DNA of 64,000 bases from the NCBI RefSeq assembly GCF_025200925.1, contig NZ_CP104174.1, forward strand, positions 1,984,001 through 2,048,000, given 5' to 3'. Below the pieces are notes generated by a model that saw only the letters and a program-made list of their open reading frames with translations, did no database searches and had not been told where the DNA came from. The position numbers and the translations under genes were made by a program. Below, piece by piece: positions 28,948 through 38,283 of the stretch; position 1 is the stretch's first letter, and each line of letters begins with the position of its first letter. This DNA is from Bradyrhizobium sp. CB1015 (lineage in GTDB: Bacteria > Pseudomonadota > Alphaproteobacteria > Rhizobiales > Xanthobacteraceae).

Positions 28948-29847
28948 CTAATCCTCGAACTCCACCAGCGCCTTGCGCATGGTCTCGACCAGGTCCAGCG
29001 CCACCGGCGAGGGGCTGCGCTGCGCCGGAAAGACCGCGGAGAATTCGAAGTCGATGCGCGGCAGGAAGCGGCGCACGACGATGCCGCGTGTTGCGAATTC
29101 CTGCGCCGTGAAGGGATCGCAGATCGCGACGCCAAGCCCTGACGACACCATGCCGCACATGATTTCCGACAGCGTGGTCTCGACCCTGAGCACGCGGCGG
29201 ACATCGTGGCGGTGGAAGACCTGGTCGACGAGGTGCCGGCTCGACGATCCCGCCGACAGCGAGATGAAGGTCTCGCCCTCGAAATCGCGCGGCTCCAGGA
29301 CTTCCTTCTCCGCGAGGCGATGACCGGTCGGCAGCACTGCAACGCGCGCCGGCGCTGGCAGTCTCTGGCTCGGCAGACCGGAATGCGCGATCGGCACCTC
29401 GGCAAAGCCGACGTCGCATTGATTGTTCAGCACCCAGTCGACCACGATCGGCGAGATGACACCGAAGAAGGCCAGGTTGAGGTTGGGCCGCTCCTTCAGG
29501 AAGTGACCGGTGAGCCGCGGCAGATAGCCGTTCGACAGCGCCGGCAGTGCTGCGATGCGTAGCGAGCCGGTGCGGCGGCCGCGGATTTCTTCTGCTGCCG
29601 CAGTGATGCGTTCGAGGCCGACGAAGGAGCGCTCGACCTCGGTGTAGAGCGCCATCGCCGCGGCGGTCGGCACCAGGCCGGTGCCGCGCCGCTCGAACAG
29701 CTCCATTTTCAGCAGGGCCTGGAGGTCGCGCAGCAACCGGCTGACGGCCGGCTGCGTCACCTTCATTAGCGCCGCCGCCTCGGTCACGCTGCCGGTAAGC
29801 ATCGTCGCCCGGAAGGCCTCCACCTGCCGCGAATTGATCCGGGCCAT
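28948..29847 (-). CDS. LysR family transcriptional regulator
   Basis: This is a 299-residue regulator. The HTH spans about residues 4-62 (MARINSRQVEAFRATM, KVTQPAVSRLLRDLQALLKM) and the effector domain about 90-295. It resembles the nopaline/octopine-type NocR/OccR branch of the family in its start and in ATMLTGSVTEAAALM. It is divergent from the polyamine-type transporter operon across 277 bp, so it most likely regulates that operon in response to the imported substrate. Confidence 0.9.
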   Translation of the reverse strand: MARINSRQVEAFRATMLTGSVTEAAALMKVTQPAVSRLLRDLQALLKMELFERRGTGLVPTAAAMALYTEVERSFVGLERITAAAEEIRGRRTGSLRIAALPALSNGYLPRLTGHFLKERPNLNLAFFGVISPIVVDWVLNNQCDVGFAEVPIAHSGLPSQRLPAPARVAVLPTGHRLAEKEVLEPRDFEGETFISLSAGSSSRHLVDQVFHRHDVRRVLRVETTLSEIMCGMVSSGLGVAICDPFTAQEFATRGIVVRRFLPRIDFEFSAVFPAQRSPSPVALDLVETMRKALVEFED

Positions 29848-29855
29848 ATTTCAGT

Positions 29856-29911
29856 TTCCATCCATAACATTTCGGCATGCAGAGGGTGCCATTATTCATT
29901 GGACGATGGAA
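29856..29911. promoter_or_regulatory. Candidate LysR binding region in divergent spacer
   Basis: TTCCATC and GATGGAA form an inverted pair centred about 37 nt upstream of the LysR start. The intervening sequence is AT-richer than the surroundings (CATTATTCATT). This is the expected place for LysR recognition and activation sites. The motif is short, so the call is tentative. The rest of the spacer up to the binding-protein gene shows nothing recognisable beyond a purine-rich stretch. Confidence 0.35.
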
Positions 29912-30124
29912 GTATAGGTCTGCGATCTTTTTCATCAGGACTGGAGACAGCCCGCTTTTTCGGCAGATTGGAGGGGTTCAAACCTCCAGATCGCGCCAAA
30001 ACCCGCCGAATGGGGGCCGGAGCCCTGATCGGAGAGGGATTCGCGCGGAAGGAGATGCGGAAGGCGCTTCAGCCAGCGAGACTCGTCGGCACGTCACCTC
30101 ATTCCGGTATGGAGATCGGTCCAC

Positions 30125-31159
30125 ATGAAGACTCTTCGCCTTCTGACCGCGGTCAGCATCGCAGCGCTCATTGCCGCCCCCTCAATCGCCTCGGCCCAGC
30201 AGAAAACGCTCTATGTCGCCGGCTACGGCGGCTCGTTCGAGAAGACCATCCGCGACGAGGTGATCCCGGCCTTCGAGAAGGAGAACGGCGTCAAGGTCGA
30301 ATACGTCGCCGGCAATTCCACCGACACGCTGGCCAAGCTCCAGGCGCAGAAGGGTAACCAGCAGATCGACGTCGCCATCGTCGATGACGGCCCGATGTAC
30401 CAGGCGATCCAGCTCGGCTTCTGCGGCAAGCTCGACGGCTTGCCCGCCGATCTCTACGACACTGCGCGCTTCAAGGACGATCGCGCGGTCGCGATCGGCA
30501 TCGTCGCCACCGGCCTGATGTACAACACCAAGGTGTTCAAGGAAAAAGGCTGGGCGCCGCCGACCTCCTGGAACGACCTGAAAGACACGAAATACGCGAA
30601 ACAGCTCGTGATTCCGCCGATCAACAACACCTACGGTCTCGAAGCGCTGGTGATGCTGTCGAAGATGAACGGCGGCGGCGAGACCAACGTCGAGTCCGGC
30701 TTCAAGATCTTCAAGGAACAGATCAATCCGAACGTGCTGGCCTATGAGCCGTCGCCGGGCAAGATGACCGAGCTGTTCCAGTCCGGCCAGGCCGTGATCG
30801 CGGTGTGGGGCACCGGCCGGGTGCAGAGCTTTGCCAATACCGGCTTCCCCGTCGACTTCGTCTATCCCAAGGAAGGCGCGGCGACGCTGCTGACCACGGC
30901 GTGCCCGATCAACAAGCCCAATGCTTCGCCGCTGGCCGCGAGCTTCGTCAAGATGCTGCTCGATCCAAAAATCCAGCTCGTGATGCTGAAGGATTACGGC
31001 TACGGCCCGGTGCTGAAATCGCTGGTGATCCCGCCCGAGCTCGGCAAGATGGCGCCGATCGGCGAGCGCGCGGCCAAGCTCTACAATCCGGACTGGACCG
31101 TCATCAACGAGAAGCGCGAGGAGTGGACCAAGCGCTGGAATCGCGAGGTCGAGCGCTGA
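30125..31159 (+). CDS. Polyamine-type ABC transporter, substrate-binding protein
   Basis: This 344-residue periplasmic binding protein of the PotD/iron-type family has a signal peptide cut after SIASA. LYVAGYGGSFEKTIRDEVIP is the N-terminal strand block; GLMYNTKVFKEKGWAPPTSWNDL and AVWGTGRVQSF are typical. The last third (DWTVINEKREEWTKRWNREV) matches family C-termini. It is the first gene of a transporter-plus-oxidase operon under a divergent LysR gene. Confidence 0.9.
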   Translation: MKTLRLLTAVSIAALIAAPSIASAQQKTLYVAGYGGSFEKTIRDEVIPAFEKENGVKVEYVAGNSTDTLAKLQAQKGNQQIDVAIVDDGPMYQAIQLGFCGKLDGLPADLYDTARFKDDRAVAIGIVATGLMYNTKVFKEKGWAPPTSWNDLKDTKYAKQLVIPPINNTYGLEALVMLSKMNGGGETNVESGFKIFKEQINPNVLAYEPSPGKMTELFQSGQAVIAVWGTGRVQSFANTGFPVDFVYPKEGAATLLTTACPINKPNASPLAASFVKMLLDPKIQLVMLKDYGYGPVLKSLVIPPELGKMAPIGERAAKLYNPDWTVINEKREEWTKRWNREVER

Positions 31160-31182
31160 TCGGGCGCCGCGGAGACAGCGTC

Positions 31183-32223
31183 ATGGCCTATCTCGAGCTT
31201 GACCGCGTCGCAAAGCAGTTCGGCGTGCAGACTGTGGTCGATGACTTCAGTCTGTCGGTCCGGAAGGGGGAGTTCATCTCCTTCCTCGGCCCCTCCGGCT
31301 GCGGCAAGACCACGACGTTGCAGATGATCGCGGGCTTTCTCGACCCGACGCGCGGCGCGATCCGCCTCGAGGGCAAGGACCTGACCGCGATCCATCCGGC
31401 CAAGCGTGGCCTCGGCATCGTGTTCCAGAGCTACGCGCTGTTTCCGCACATGACCGCGGCGGAGAACGTCGCCTTTGGCCTGGAGATGCGTGGCGTGCCG
31501 CGCGCTGAAAGGGCCGAGCGCGTCCGTGCCGCGCTTGCGATGGTAGGCCTCGCCGGATACGAGGACCGCCATCCGCGCCGCATGTCCGGCGGCCAGCAGC
31601 AGCGCGTGGCGCTGGCGCGTGCGCTGGTGATCAAGCCCAGCGTGCTGCTGCTCGACGAGCCGCTGTCGAACCTCGACGCCAAGCTGCGCGAGGAGATGCA
31701 GATCGAGCTGCGCCAGATCCAGCGCACCATCGGCACCACCACCATCCTGGTCACGCACGATCAGAACGAGGCGATGTCGCTGTCCGACCGCATCGTGGTG
31801 ATGAGCCAGGGCAAGATCGAGCAGATCGGCACGCCGCAGGAGACCTATGAGAAGCCGGCCTCGGCCTTCGTCTCGCAATTCCTCGGCAAGACCAACGACT
31901 TTGCCGGAACCATCGACCGGACCGTCGCGCCGACGCTGTTGGTGGCGGGCTCCTGGCGCGCACCGGCGCCGGCCGGGCTCGGCGGTCCCGTCACCGTCAG
32001 CGTTCGCCCGGAGAGAATCGGCTTTGGCGATACAGGACTCAGCGCAAAGATCGTCACGCGCATCTTCCAGGGCAATCACTGGCTGTTCCAGTGCGACAGC
32101 GAATGCGGCCCGGCGATCGTGATCCGCCAGAACGATGGCACGGCCCAACCAGGCGAAGGCGATGCCGTTCGGCTGTCGTGGCGTCCTGAGGACATGAGCG
32201 TGCGCGCGAGGGCCGGCGCATGA
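31183..32223 (+). CDS. Polyamine-type ABC transporter, ATP-binding protein
   Basis: This 346-residue PotA-type ATPase has Walker A GPSGCGKTTTLQM, Q-loop FQSYALFPHMTA, signature [15 protein letters not shown], Walker B VLLLDEPLSNLDAK and H-loop VTHDQNEAM, followed by a C-terminal TOBE regulatory domain (about 270-346) with VSVRPERIGF. The ATG follows GGAGA. It overlaps the first permease gene by 4 nt. Confidence 0.94.
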   Translation: MAYLELDRVAKQFGVQTVVDDFSLSVRKGEFISFLGPSGCGKTTTLQMIAGFLDPTRGAIRLEGKDLTAIHPAKRGLGIVFQSYALFPHMTAAENVAFGLEMRGVPRAERAERVRAALAMVGLAGYEDRHPRRMSGGQQQRVALARALVIKPSVLLLDEPLSNLDAKLREEMQIELRQIQRTIGTTTILVTHDQNEAMSLSDRIVVMSQGKIEQIGTPQETYEKPASAFVSQFLGKTNDFAGTIDRTVAPTLLVAGSWRAPAPAGLGGPVTVSVRPERIGFGDTGLSAKIVTRIFQGNHWLFQCDSECGPAIVIRQNDGTAQPGEGDAVRLSWRPEDMSVRARAGA

Positions 32224-33095
32224 GCGCGGTCGCCGAGGAGCGTAGCCTACGCGCGCCGTGGGCGCTGACCGCGCCCGCCTTGATGCTGTTCGTCGGCGTG
32301 CTGCTGATTCCGCTGGCGATGACGGTGATGCTGTCGTTCCACGATTGGGGCCAGTACAAGGGCATCGAGCCGGTCTTCATCCTCAAGAACTGGCACGAGA
32401 TCGCGACCGATCCCTATTACGCCGAGATGTTCTGGCGGACGTTCCGCATCGCGATCCTGACCACGCTGCTCACCGCGCTGCTCGGCGCGCCCGAAGCCTA
32501 TATCCTCAACCGCATGAGCGGCCGCTGGAAGAGCTTCTTCCTGCTGGTCATTCTCGGGCCGCTCCTCATCTCCGTGGTGGCGCGTACGCTCGGCTGGGCC
32601 CTGCTGTTCGGCGGCAACAACGGTCTCGTCAACAAGCTGCTGATGTCGCTTGGCGCGATCCGTTCGCCGATTCCTTTCATGTTTACCGAGACGGGCATGA
32701 TCATTGCGCTCGCGCATGTGATGATGCCGTTCATGGTGCTGTCGGTGTGGGCGGCGCTGCAGCGGCTCGATCCGCAGATCGAGAATGCCGCGATGTCGCT
32801 CGGCGCGGGTCCCGCGACCATCATCCGCCGCATCATCATGCCGCAGATCATGCCGGGCGTGCTGTCGGGCGCCATCATTGTATTCTCGCTCTCGGCCAGC
32901 GCCTTTGCGACGCCTGCGATCATCGGCGGCCGCCGGCTCAAGGTCGCCGCGACGCTGGCCTATGACGAGTTCCTCAACACCCTGAACTGGCCGCTGGGAG
33001 CTGCCGTCGCGACGCTGCTGCTGGTCGCGCTGGTGCTGATCGTCGTCGGCAGCAATGCGCTGATCGAGCGGCGCTATGCCGAGGTGTTCCGATGA
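32220..33095 (+). CDS. Polyamine-type ABC transporter, permease 1 (PotB-like)
   Basis: This is a 291-residue inner-membrane protein with about six helices (first LTAPALMLFVGVLLIPLAM). The EAA loop reads ENAAMSLGAGPATIIRRIIMPQI. It pairs with the following permease to form the channel; the two genes overlap by 4 nt. Confidence 0.92.
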   Translation: MSAVAEERSLRAPWALTAPALMLFVGVLLIPLAMTVMLSFHDWGQYKGIEPVFILKNWHEIATDPYYAEMFWRTFRIAILTTLLTALLGAPEAYILNRMSGRWKSFFLLVILGPLLISVVARTLGWALLFGGNNGLVNKLLMSLGAIRSPIPFMFTETGMIIALAHVMMPFMVLSVWAALQRLDPQIENAAMSLGAGPATIIRRIIMPQIMPGVLSGAIIVFSLSASAFATPAIIGGRRLKVAATLAYDEFLNTLNWPLGAAVATLLLVALVLIVVGSNALIERRYAEVFR

Positions 33096-33898
33096 GCCGG
33101 AACGGCCCGCTCGCACTGATCTTCCACACCATCTTCGTCAGCGTCATGGTGGCGCCGATCCTCGTGGTCTGCCTCGTCGCCTTCACGCCCGAAGGCTTTC
33201 TGTCGCTGCCGACCAACGGCTTTTCGCTGCGCTGGTTCAAGACCATCGCGAACTATCCCGAATTCATCCACGCGTTCTGGGTCAGCCTCGGCCTTGGCGC
33301 GCTGTCCTCTCTCGTGGCGCTCCTGTTCGCGGTGCCGGCCGCGCTCGCGATCGCGCGCTATCGCTTCCGCGGCCGTGATGCGCTGGCGGCGCTGTTCCTG
33401 TCGCCGCTCATGATCCCGCATGTCGTGCTCGGCATCGCCTTCCTGCGCTTCTTCACCTCGGCAGGGCTCGGCGGCAGCTTTGCCGCGCTGATCATCGCGC
33501 ATGTCATCATCGTGTTTCCCTTCGCGCTGCGGCTGACGCTGGCGGCGGCGACCGGCATGGACCGCACGGTCGAGATGGCGGCGGTCTCGCTCGGCGCCGG
33601 CGGCTGGACGCTGTTCCGCCGCGTGACCTTGCCGCTGATCCTGCCCGGCGTCATCAGCGGCTGGGCGCTCGCCTTCATCCAGTCCTTCGACGATCTCACC
33701 ATGACCGTCTTCCTTGCGGCACCAGGTACCGAGACGCTTCCGGTCCGCATGTTCCTCTACATCCAGGACAACATCGATCCGCTGGTGACGTCGGTTTCGG
33801 CCTGCGTGATCGCTGTGACCATGACCGCCCTCATTCTGCTCGACCGCTTCTACGGGCTCGACCGCGTGCTCGCTGGCAAGGGCGATACGGGACGATAG
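33092..33898 (+). CDS. Polyamine-type ABC transporter, permease 2 (PotC-like)
   Basis: This 268-residue permease has helices at about 9-30, 60-85, 98-125, 130-150 and two more near the C-terminus. The EAA loop is EMAAVSLGAGGWTLFRRVTLPLI. The oxidase gene begins 8 nt after its stop, behind a GGAG ribosome site, so import and oxidation are likely co-transcribed. Confidence 0.92.
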   Translation: MSRNGPLALIFHTIFVSVMVAPILVVCLVAFTPEGFLSLPTNGFSLRWFKTIANYPEFIHAFWVSLGLGALSSLVALLFAVPAALAIARYRFRGRDALAALFLSPLMIPHVVLGIAFLRFFTSAGLGGSFAALIIAHVIIVFPFALRLTLAAATGMDRTVEMAAVSLGAGGWTLFRRVTLPLILPGVISGWALAFIQSFDDLTMTVFLAAPGTETLPVRMFLYIQDNIDPLVTSVSACVIAVTMTALILLDRFYGLDRVLAGKGDTGR

Positions 33899-33906
33899 GA
33901 GAACTC

Positions 33907-35043
33907 ATGTCAGGAGAATACGACGTCGCCGTCGTCGGCGGCGGACTGCTCGGCTCCGCCATTGCCTGGGGCCTCGGCCGCCTCGGCAAGAAGGTCGCCG
34001 TGCTCGACGAGGGCGACATCACCAAGCGCGCCTCGCGCGCGAATTTCGCGCTGGTATGGGTGCAGAGCAAGGGGCTCGGCATGCCCGCCTATACGGTGTG
34101 GACCGTGCAGGCCTCGCAGGCATGGGGCCGGCTTGCTTCCGAGCTGAAGCAGCAGACCGGCCTCGACGTCGCCCTGCAGCAGAATGGCGGCTTTCACCTC
34201 ACCCTCGGCGAGGAGGAATTCGGCCAGCGCACCGAACTCGTCAAGCGCATGCACAACCAGGTCGGCGCGGCCGACTACAAGATGGAGATGCTGCGGCCGT
34301 CCGAGATCAAGAAGGCGCTACCGCTGATCGGCCCCGAGGTGTCCGGCGGCAGCTATTGTCCGCTCGACGGGCATGTCAATTCGCTGCGCACGTTCCGCGC
34401 CTTCCACACCGGCTTCATTGCGTTCGGCATCGACTATTTTCCGGAGCGGCCGGTCTCGGCGATCAGCAAGAGCGGCGGCGAATTTCGCCTGACCACGCCG
34501 AAGGGCGAGCTGCGTGCCGCCAAGATCCTGCTCGCCGCCGGCAATGCCAACCAGACGCTGGCGCCGATGGTCGGCCTCCTTGCGCCGATGGGCCCGACTC
34601 GCGGCCAAGTCGTCGTGACCGAGCGCACCATGCCGTTCCTGCCGCATCCGCTGACCACGATCCGCCAGACCGACGAGGGCACGGTGATGATCGGCGACAG
34701 CAAGGAGGACGAGCTGGACGATCGCACATTTAAGCCGTCGATCAGCGGCGTCATGGCCGATCGTGCGCAGCGGATGTTTCCGCATCTGGCGCGGCTCAAC
34801 GTGGTCAGGAGCTGGTCCGGAATCCGCGTCATGCCGCAGGACGGCTTTCCGATCTACGATCAGTCGGAGACGCATCCCGGCGCCTTCGTGGCCTGCTGCC
34901 ATTCCGGCGTCACGCTGGCTTCCAACCACGCCTTCGAGATCGCGCGCATGGTGGCGCAGGGCGCGCTCGAGCCGGAGCTGGTCGGTGCGTTCTCCGCCAG
35001 CCGTTTTGGTGGCGCAGGTGCTGCTAACAGCAGCGGTTATTGA
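33907..35043 (+). CDS. FAD-dependent amino-acid/opine oxidase subunit (DAO family) 1
   Basis: This 378-residue flavoprotein begins with the dinucleotide fold VAVVGGGLLGSAIAWGLGRLG. C-terminal blocks WSGIRVMPQDGFPIYD and CCHSGVTLASNHAFEIA belong to the DAO superfamily. It resembles the OoxB/NoxB/HcnC subunit, which oxidises amines or amino acids at a carbon-nitrogen bond in opine oxidases and hydroxyproline dehydrogenases. With the 2Fe-2S and second FAD proteins that follow, it should form a membrane-linked dehydrogenase. The substrate is unknown. Confidence 0.85.
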   Translation: MSGEYDVAVVGGGLLGSAIAWGLGRLGKKVAVLDEGDITKRASRANFALVWVQSKGLGMPAYTVWTVQASQAWGRLASELKQQTGLDVALQQNGGFHLTLGEEEFGQRTELVKRMHNQVGAADYKMEMLRPSEIKKALPLIGPEVSGGSYCPLDGHVNSLRTFRAFHTGFIAFGIDYFPERPVSAISKSGGEFRLTTPKGELRAAKILLAAGNANQTLAPMVGLLAPMGPTRGQVVVTERTMPFLPHPLTTIRQTDEGTVMIGDSKEDELDDRTFKPSISGVMADRAQRMFPHLARLNVVRSWSGIRVMPQDGFPIYDQSETHPGAFVACCHSGVTLASNHAFEIARMVAQGALEPELVGAFSASRFGGAGAANSSGY

Positions 35044-35074
35044 AGATTTTGAGAAGGAGCCAAGAGGCATCCCC

Positions 35075-35371
35075 ATGTTCAAGCGATCCGAACAGGACAA
35101 GCGGCCACAGGTGCAGATCTTCGTCGACGGCGTCGCCGTCGCGGCGCGCCAGGGCGACACCGTCTCCGCCGCGCTGCTGGCCTCCGGCGTTGACGCACGG
35201 CGTTCCACCGCAGTCAGCGGCGCGCCGCGTCTGCCTTATTGCATGATGGGCGTCTGCTTCGACTGCCTCGTCACCATCGATGGCGTCGGCAACCGGCAGG
35301 GCTGCCTCGTGTCCGTCGCCGAGGGCATGCAGGTTGAAATCCAGAAGGGCAAGCGGGAGATCGGGAAATGA
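35075..35371 (+). CDS. (2Fe-2S)-binding small subunit of oxidase (HcnA/gamma-like)
   Basis: This 98-residue ferredoxin-like protein has cysteines in PYCMMGVCFDCLVTIDG and a fourth in RQGC: the C-x4-C-x2-C...C pattern of plant-type 2Fe-2S domains. It corresponds to the small iron-sulphur subunit of opine/hydroxyproline/HCN-synthase-type oxidases, passing electrons between flavins. The start follows GGAG, and the stop overlaps the next gene by 4 nt. Confidence 0.87.
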   Translation: MFKRSEQDKRPQVQIFVDGVAVAARQGDTVSAALLASGVDARRSTAVSGAPRLPYCMMGVCFDCLVTIDGVGNRQGCLVSVAEGMQVEIQKGKREIGK

Positions 35372-36786
35372 CTGTAGCTCCCAAGCGCGAAGACTACGAC
35401 GTCGTGGTGATCGGCGCCGGGCCGGCGGGTCTTGCTGCCGCGGCGACCTCCGCCGAAGCCGGCCTGTCGACACTGCTGCTCGACGAGAATATCGGCCCCG
35501 GCGGCCAGGTGTTCCGCGCCATCGCATCGACGCCGGTCACCGAGCGCAATCAGCTCGGCGCCGATTATTGGGCCGGGGCCGATCTCGTCCAGTCGCTGCG
35601 CGCAAGCAACGCGGAGGTGATCCAGCGTGCCACGGTCTGGAGCCTCGACCGCAATCTCGACATCGCCGTCTCGGTCGGCGGCGCGTCCGCTTTCGTCAAG
35701 GCAAAGCGCGTGATTCTCGCGACCGGCGCGCTGGAGCGGCCATTCCCGATTCCCGGCTGGACGCTGCCGGGCGTGATGACCGCGGGCGCCGGGCAGACCA
35801 TGTTGAAGTCCTCGGCCCTGGTGCCCGACGGACGCACGGTGATCGCAGGGCAAGGGCCGCTGCTCTGGCTGCTCGCCGCCCAGATTTTGCGGCTTGGCGG
35901 CCGCATCGATCGCATTCTCGACACCACCGAACGCGGCAATTATTTCGCTGCGCTGCCGCACGCTTTCGCCTTCCTGACCTCGCCCTACTTCGCCAAGGGC
36001 CTGTCGATGATGCGCGAGGTGAAGGCGAAGGTGCAGGTCGTCTCTGGCGTCACCGAGCTCTCGGCGGCCGGTGACGGCCAGCTCGCCATTGTGAGCTACG
36101 TCGCGGGCACCAAGCGCGAGACCATTCCTGCCGATCTGTTGCTGCTGCATCAGGGCGTCGTGCCCAACGTCAATCTGGCGATGTCCGCCGGCATCGAGCA
36201 TCGCTGGGATGACCTGCAATTGTGCTGGTCGCCCGTGCTGGACGTGAGCGGCAATTCGTCAGTTGCCGGCATCGCCATCGCCGGTGACGGTGCAGGCATC
36301 GGCGGTGCCAATGCCGCCGTTGTGCGCGGTCGCATTGCCGCGCGCGCCGCGGTCGAAGCACTGGCGCCCGCTTCTGCCGCAAAACTTCCCGCAATGGCGA
36401 CGCTCCGTTCCGATCTCGCCAAGGCTGAGCGCGGTCGTGTCTTCCTGGACACGCTGTTCCGCCCCGCGCCGCATTTCCGCATTCCCTCGGGCGACACCAT
36501 CGTCTGCCGCTGCGAGGAAGTGACGGCCAAGGACGTTCTGGATTCCGTCGCGATCGGCGCGACCGGGCCGAACCAGCTCAAGGCCTATCGTCGCACCGGC
36601 ATGGGCCCGTGCCAGGGCCGGCTCTGCGGCCTTACCGTCACCGAGCTGATGGCGCAGGCGCGCGGGAAGACGCCGCAGGAGATCGGCTATTACCGGCTGC
36701 GCGCGCCGGTGAAGCCGATCACGCTGGCCGAGCTTGCCGCCGTTCCGAAGAGCGAGGCCGACGTCAAGGCCGTGGTGCGCGGATGA
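35368..36786 (+). CDS. FAD/NAD(P)-binding oxidase subunit with BFD-like 2Fe-2S domain
   Basis: This is a 472-residue subunit of the OoxA/HcnB type. The N-terminal fold VVIGAGPAGLAAAATSAEAG binds FAD; RVILATGALERPFPIPGW and GRTVIAGQGPLLWLLAAQIL form the second nucleotide domain. Near the C-terminus TIVCRCEEVTAKDV plus GMGPCQGRLCG place four cysteines typical of a BFD-like iron-sulphur domain. It overlaps both neighbours by 4 nt, fixing it within the oxidase complex. Confidence 0.88.
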   Translation: MTVAPKREDYDVVVIGAGPAGLAAAATSAEAGLSTLLLDENIGPGGQVFRAIASTPVTERNQLGADYWAGADLVQSLRASNAEVIQRATVWSLDRNLDIAVSVGGASAFVKAKRVILATGALERPFPIPGWTLPGVMTAGAGQTMLKSSALVPDGRTVIAGQGPLLWLLAAQILRLGGRIDRILDTTERGNYFAALPHAFAFLTSPYFAKGLSMMREVKAKVQVVSGVTELSAAGDGQLAIVSYVAGTKRETIPADLLLLHQGVVPNVNLAMSAGIEHRWDDLQLCWSPVLDVSGNSSVAGIAIAGDGAGIGGANAAVVRGRIAARAAVEALAPASAAKLPAMATLRSDLAKAERGRVFLDTLFRPAPHFRIPSGDTIVCRCEEVTAKDVLDSVAIGATGPNQLKAYRRTGMGPCQGRLCGLTVTELMAQARGKTPQEIGYYRLRAPVKPITLAELAAVPKSEADVKAVVRG

Positions 36787-37904
36787 GCACAAACGTGGAT
36801 GCGATCGTCATCGGCGGCGGCATCCACGGATGCTCGACCACGCTGCATCTGTGTCTCGCCGGCCTGAAGCCGGTGCTGATCGAGAAGGACTATGCCGGCC
36901 GCCACGCCTCGGGCGTCAATGCCGGCGGCGTGCGCCAGCTCGCCCGGCACATCCCCGAGATCCCGCTCTCGATCCGCTCGATGGGCATCTGGGAGAAGAT
37001 CACCGATCTCCTCGACGACGATTGCAGCTTCGAGAGCTACGGTCAGGTGCTGGTTGCCGAGAACGAGGACGAGCTCGCCGCCTGCCGCGCGCGCGTCGCC
37101 GAGCTCAACGCGCTGGGCTTCACCCACGAAGAACTGATCGACGCCGCCGAACTGCGGCGCCTGGTGCCCGCGGTGGCCGAGACCTGTCCCGGTGGCGTTG
37201 TCTCGCGCCGTGATGGCGCGGCCAATCCGGCGCAGACGACGACGGCGTTCCGCCGCAAGGCCGAGCAGCTCGGTGCCATCGTGCGCGAAGGCGTGGCCGC
37301 CGGCAACATCCGGCACCGCGACGGCCTCTGGCACGTCGATGTCGGCTCGCAAAGCTTTGCCGCGCCGGTGCTGGTCAACGCCGCCGGCGCCTGGGCCGGC
37401 AAGATCGCGGCTGATCTCGGCGAACCGGTGCCGGTCGAGACCGTGGCGCCGATGCTGATGATCACCTCGCGCGTGCCCCACTTCATCGACCCCGTCGTGA
37501 TCCTGCGCGGGCGAAAGCTGTCGTTCAAGCAGTTCAAGAACGGCACCGTGCTGATCGGCGGCGGTCATCTGGCGACGCCCTACCAGGACCGCAACGAGAC
37601 GGTGCTGGACTGGAAGAGCCTTGCGACCAGCGCGCAGACCGTGTTCGAGCTGTTTCCGGTGATGCGCAGCGCGACCATCGTTCGCGCCTGGGCCGGCATC
37701 GAGGCCAAGATGAAGGACGACATCCCCGTGTTCGGGCCGAGCTCCCGTCACAAGGGCCTCTATCACCAGTTCGGCTTCTCGTTGCACGGCTTCCAGCTCG
37801 GCCCCGGCGCCGGCGCCGTGATGGCCGAGCTGATCGTCAACGGCGGCACCCAGACCCGCATTGGCGATCTCGGCATCGACCGCTTCCACCCTTCCACGCT
37901 CTAA
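36783..37904 (+). CDS. FAD-dependent amino-acid/opine oxidase subunit (DAO family) 2
   Basis: This 373-residue DAO protein is a second candidate catalytic subunit beside the first. It opens VDAIVIGGGIHGCSTTLHLC (FAD) and has VLVNAAGAWAGKIAADLGEPVPVE in the middle and QFGFSLHGFQLGPGAGAVMAEL at the end, matching glycine/sarcosine/proline-type oxidases. Two different DAO subunits with one shared 2Fe-2S and FAD/NAD partner suggest either a larger complex or alternative catalytic subunits for two substrates. The stop is 14 nt before the RidA gene. Confidence 0.85.
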   Translation: MSTNVDAIVIGGGIHGCSTTLHLCLAGLKPVLIEKDYAGRHASGVNAGGVRQLARHIPEIPLSIRSMGIWEKITDLLDDDCSFESYGQVLVAENEDELAACRARVAELNALGFTHEELIDAAELRRLVPAVAETCPGGVVSRRDGAANPAQTTTAFRRKAEQLGAIVREGVAAGNIRHRDGLWHVDVGSQSFAAPVLVNAAGAWAGKIAADLGEPVPVETVAPMLMITSRVPHFIDPVVILRGRKLSFKQFKNGTVLIGGGHLATPYQDRNETVLDWKSLATSAQTVFELFPVMRSATIVRAWAGIEAKMKDDIPVFGPSSRHKGLYHQFGFSLHGFQLGPGAGAVMAELIVNGGTQTRIGDLGIDRFHPSTL

Positions 37905-37918
37905 AAGAAGAGGACATC

Positions 37919-38266
37919 ATGAGCATTACCCGCAGCATCCGCACGCCCATCATGCACCGCGCCGTCGAAGCCAACGGCTTCGTCTTTCTCGGCGGCACCA
38001 TCGCCGACGACACCTCGGTCTCGATGGGGGACCAGACCCGCAACATCCTCGGCAAGATCGCCGGCTATCTGAAGGAGGCGGGAACCGACAAGTCGCGCGT
38101 TGTCAGCGCTTCGATCTTCGTCACCGATCTCTCGAAGAAGAAGGAGATGGACGCGGCCTGGACCGAATTCTTCGGCGACAACCTGCCGACCCGCGCCACC
38201 GTCGGCGTCGCCGATCTCGGCGGTGGCGCGCTGATCGAGGTGGTGGTGACCGCGCTGAAAGGCTGA
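37919..38266 (+). CDS. RidA family enamine/imine deaminase
   Basis: This 115-residue Rid/YER057c protein carries the signature PTRATVGVADLGGGALIEVVVTA near the C-terminus; the Arg of PTRATV is the conserved substrate-carboxylate contact. RidA hydrolyses reactive imines that flavin amine oxidases release. Its place directly after the oxidase genes fits that job and supports an amino-acid-like substrate for the operon. Confidence 0.9.
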   Translation: MSITRSIRTPIMHRAVEANGFVFLGGTIADDTSVSMGDQTRNILGKIAGYLKEAGTDKSRVVSASIFVTDLSKKKEMDAAWTEFFGDNLPTRATVGVADLGGGALIEVVVTALKG

Positions 38267-38283
38267 TCGCGATCGGCGGGACC

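Noticed and set aside
27518..29935. 805-codon minus-strand frame across the amidohydrolase and LysR genes
   Set aside because: The amidohydrolase and LysR proteins in other frames have full domain signatures; this frame is a shadow.
35075..37904. Hydrogen cyanide synthase hcnABC
   Set aside because: The subunit types match, but the operon includes an importer, a second DAO subunit and RidA, which fits opine or amino-acid oxidation better.
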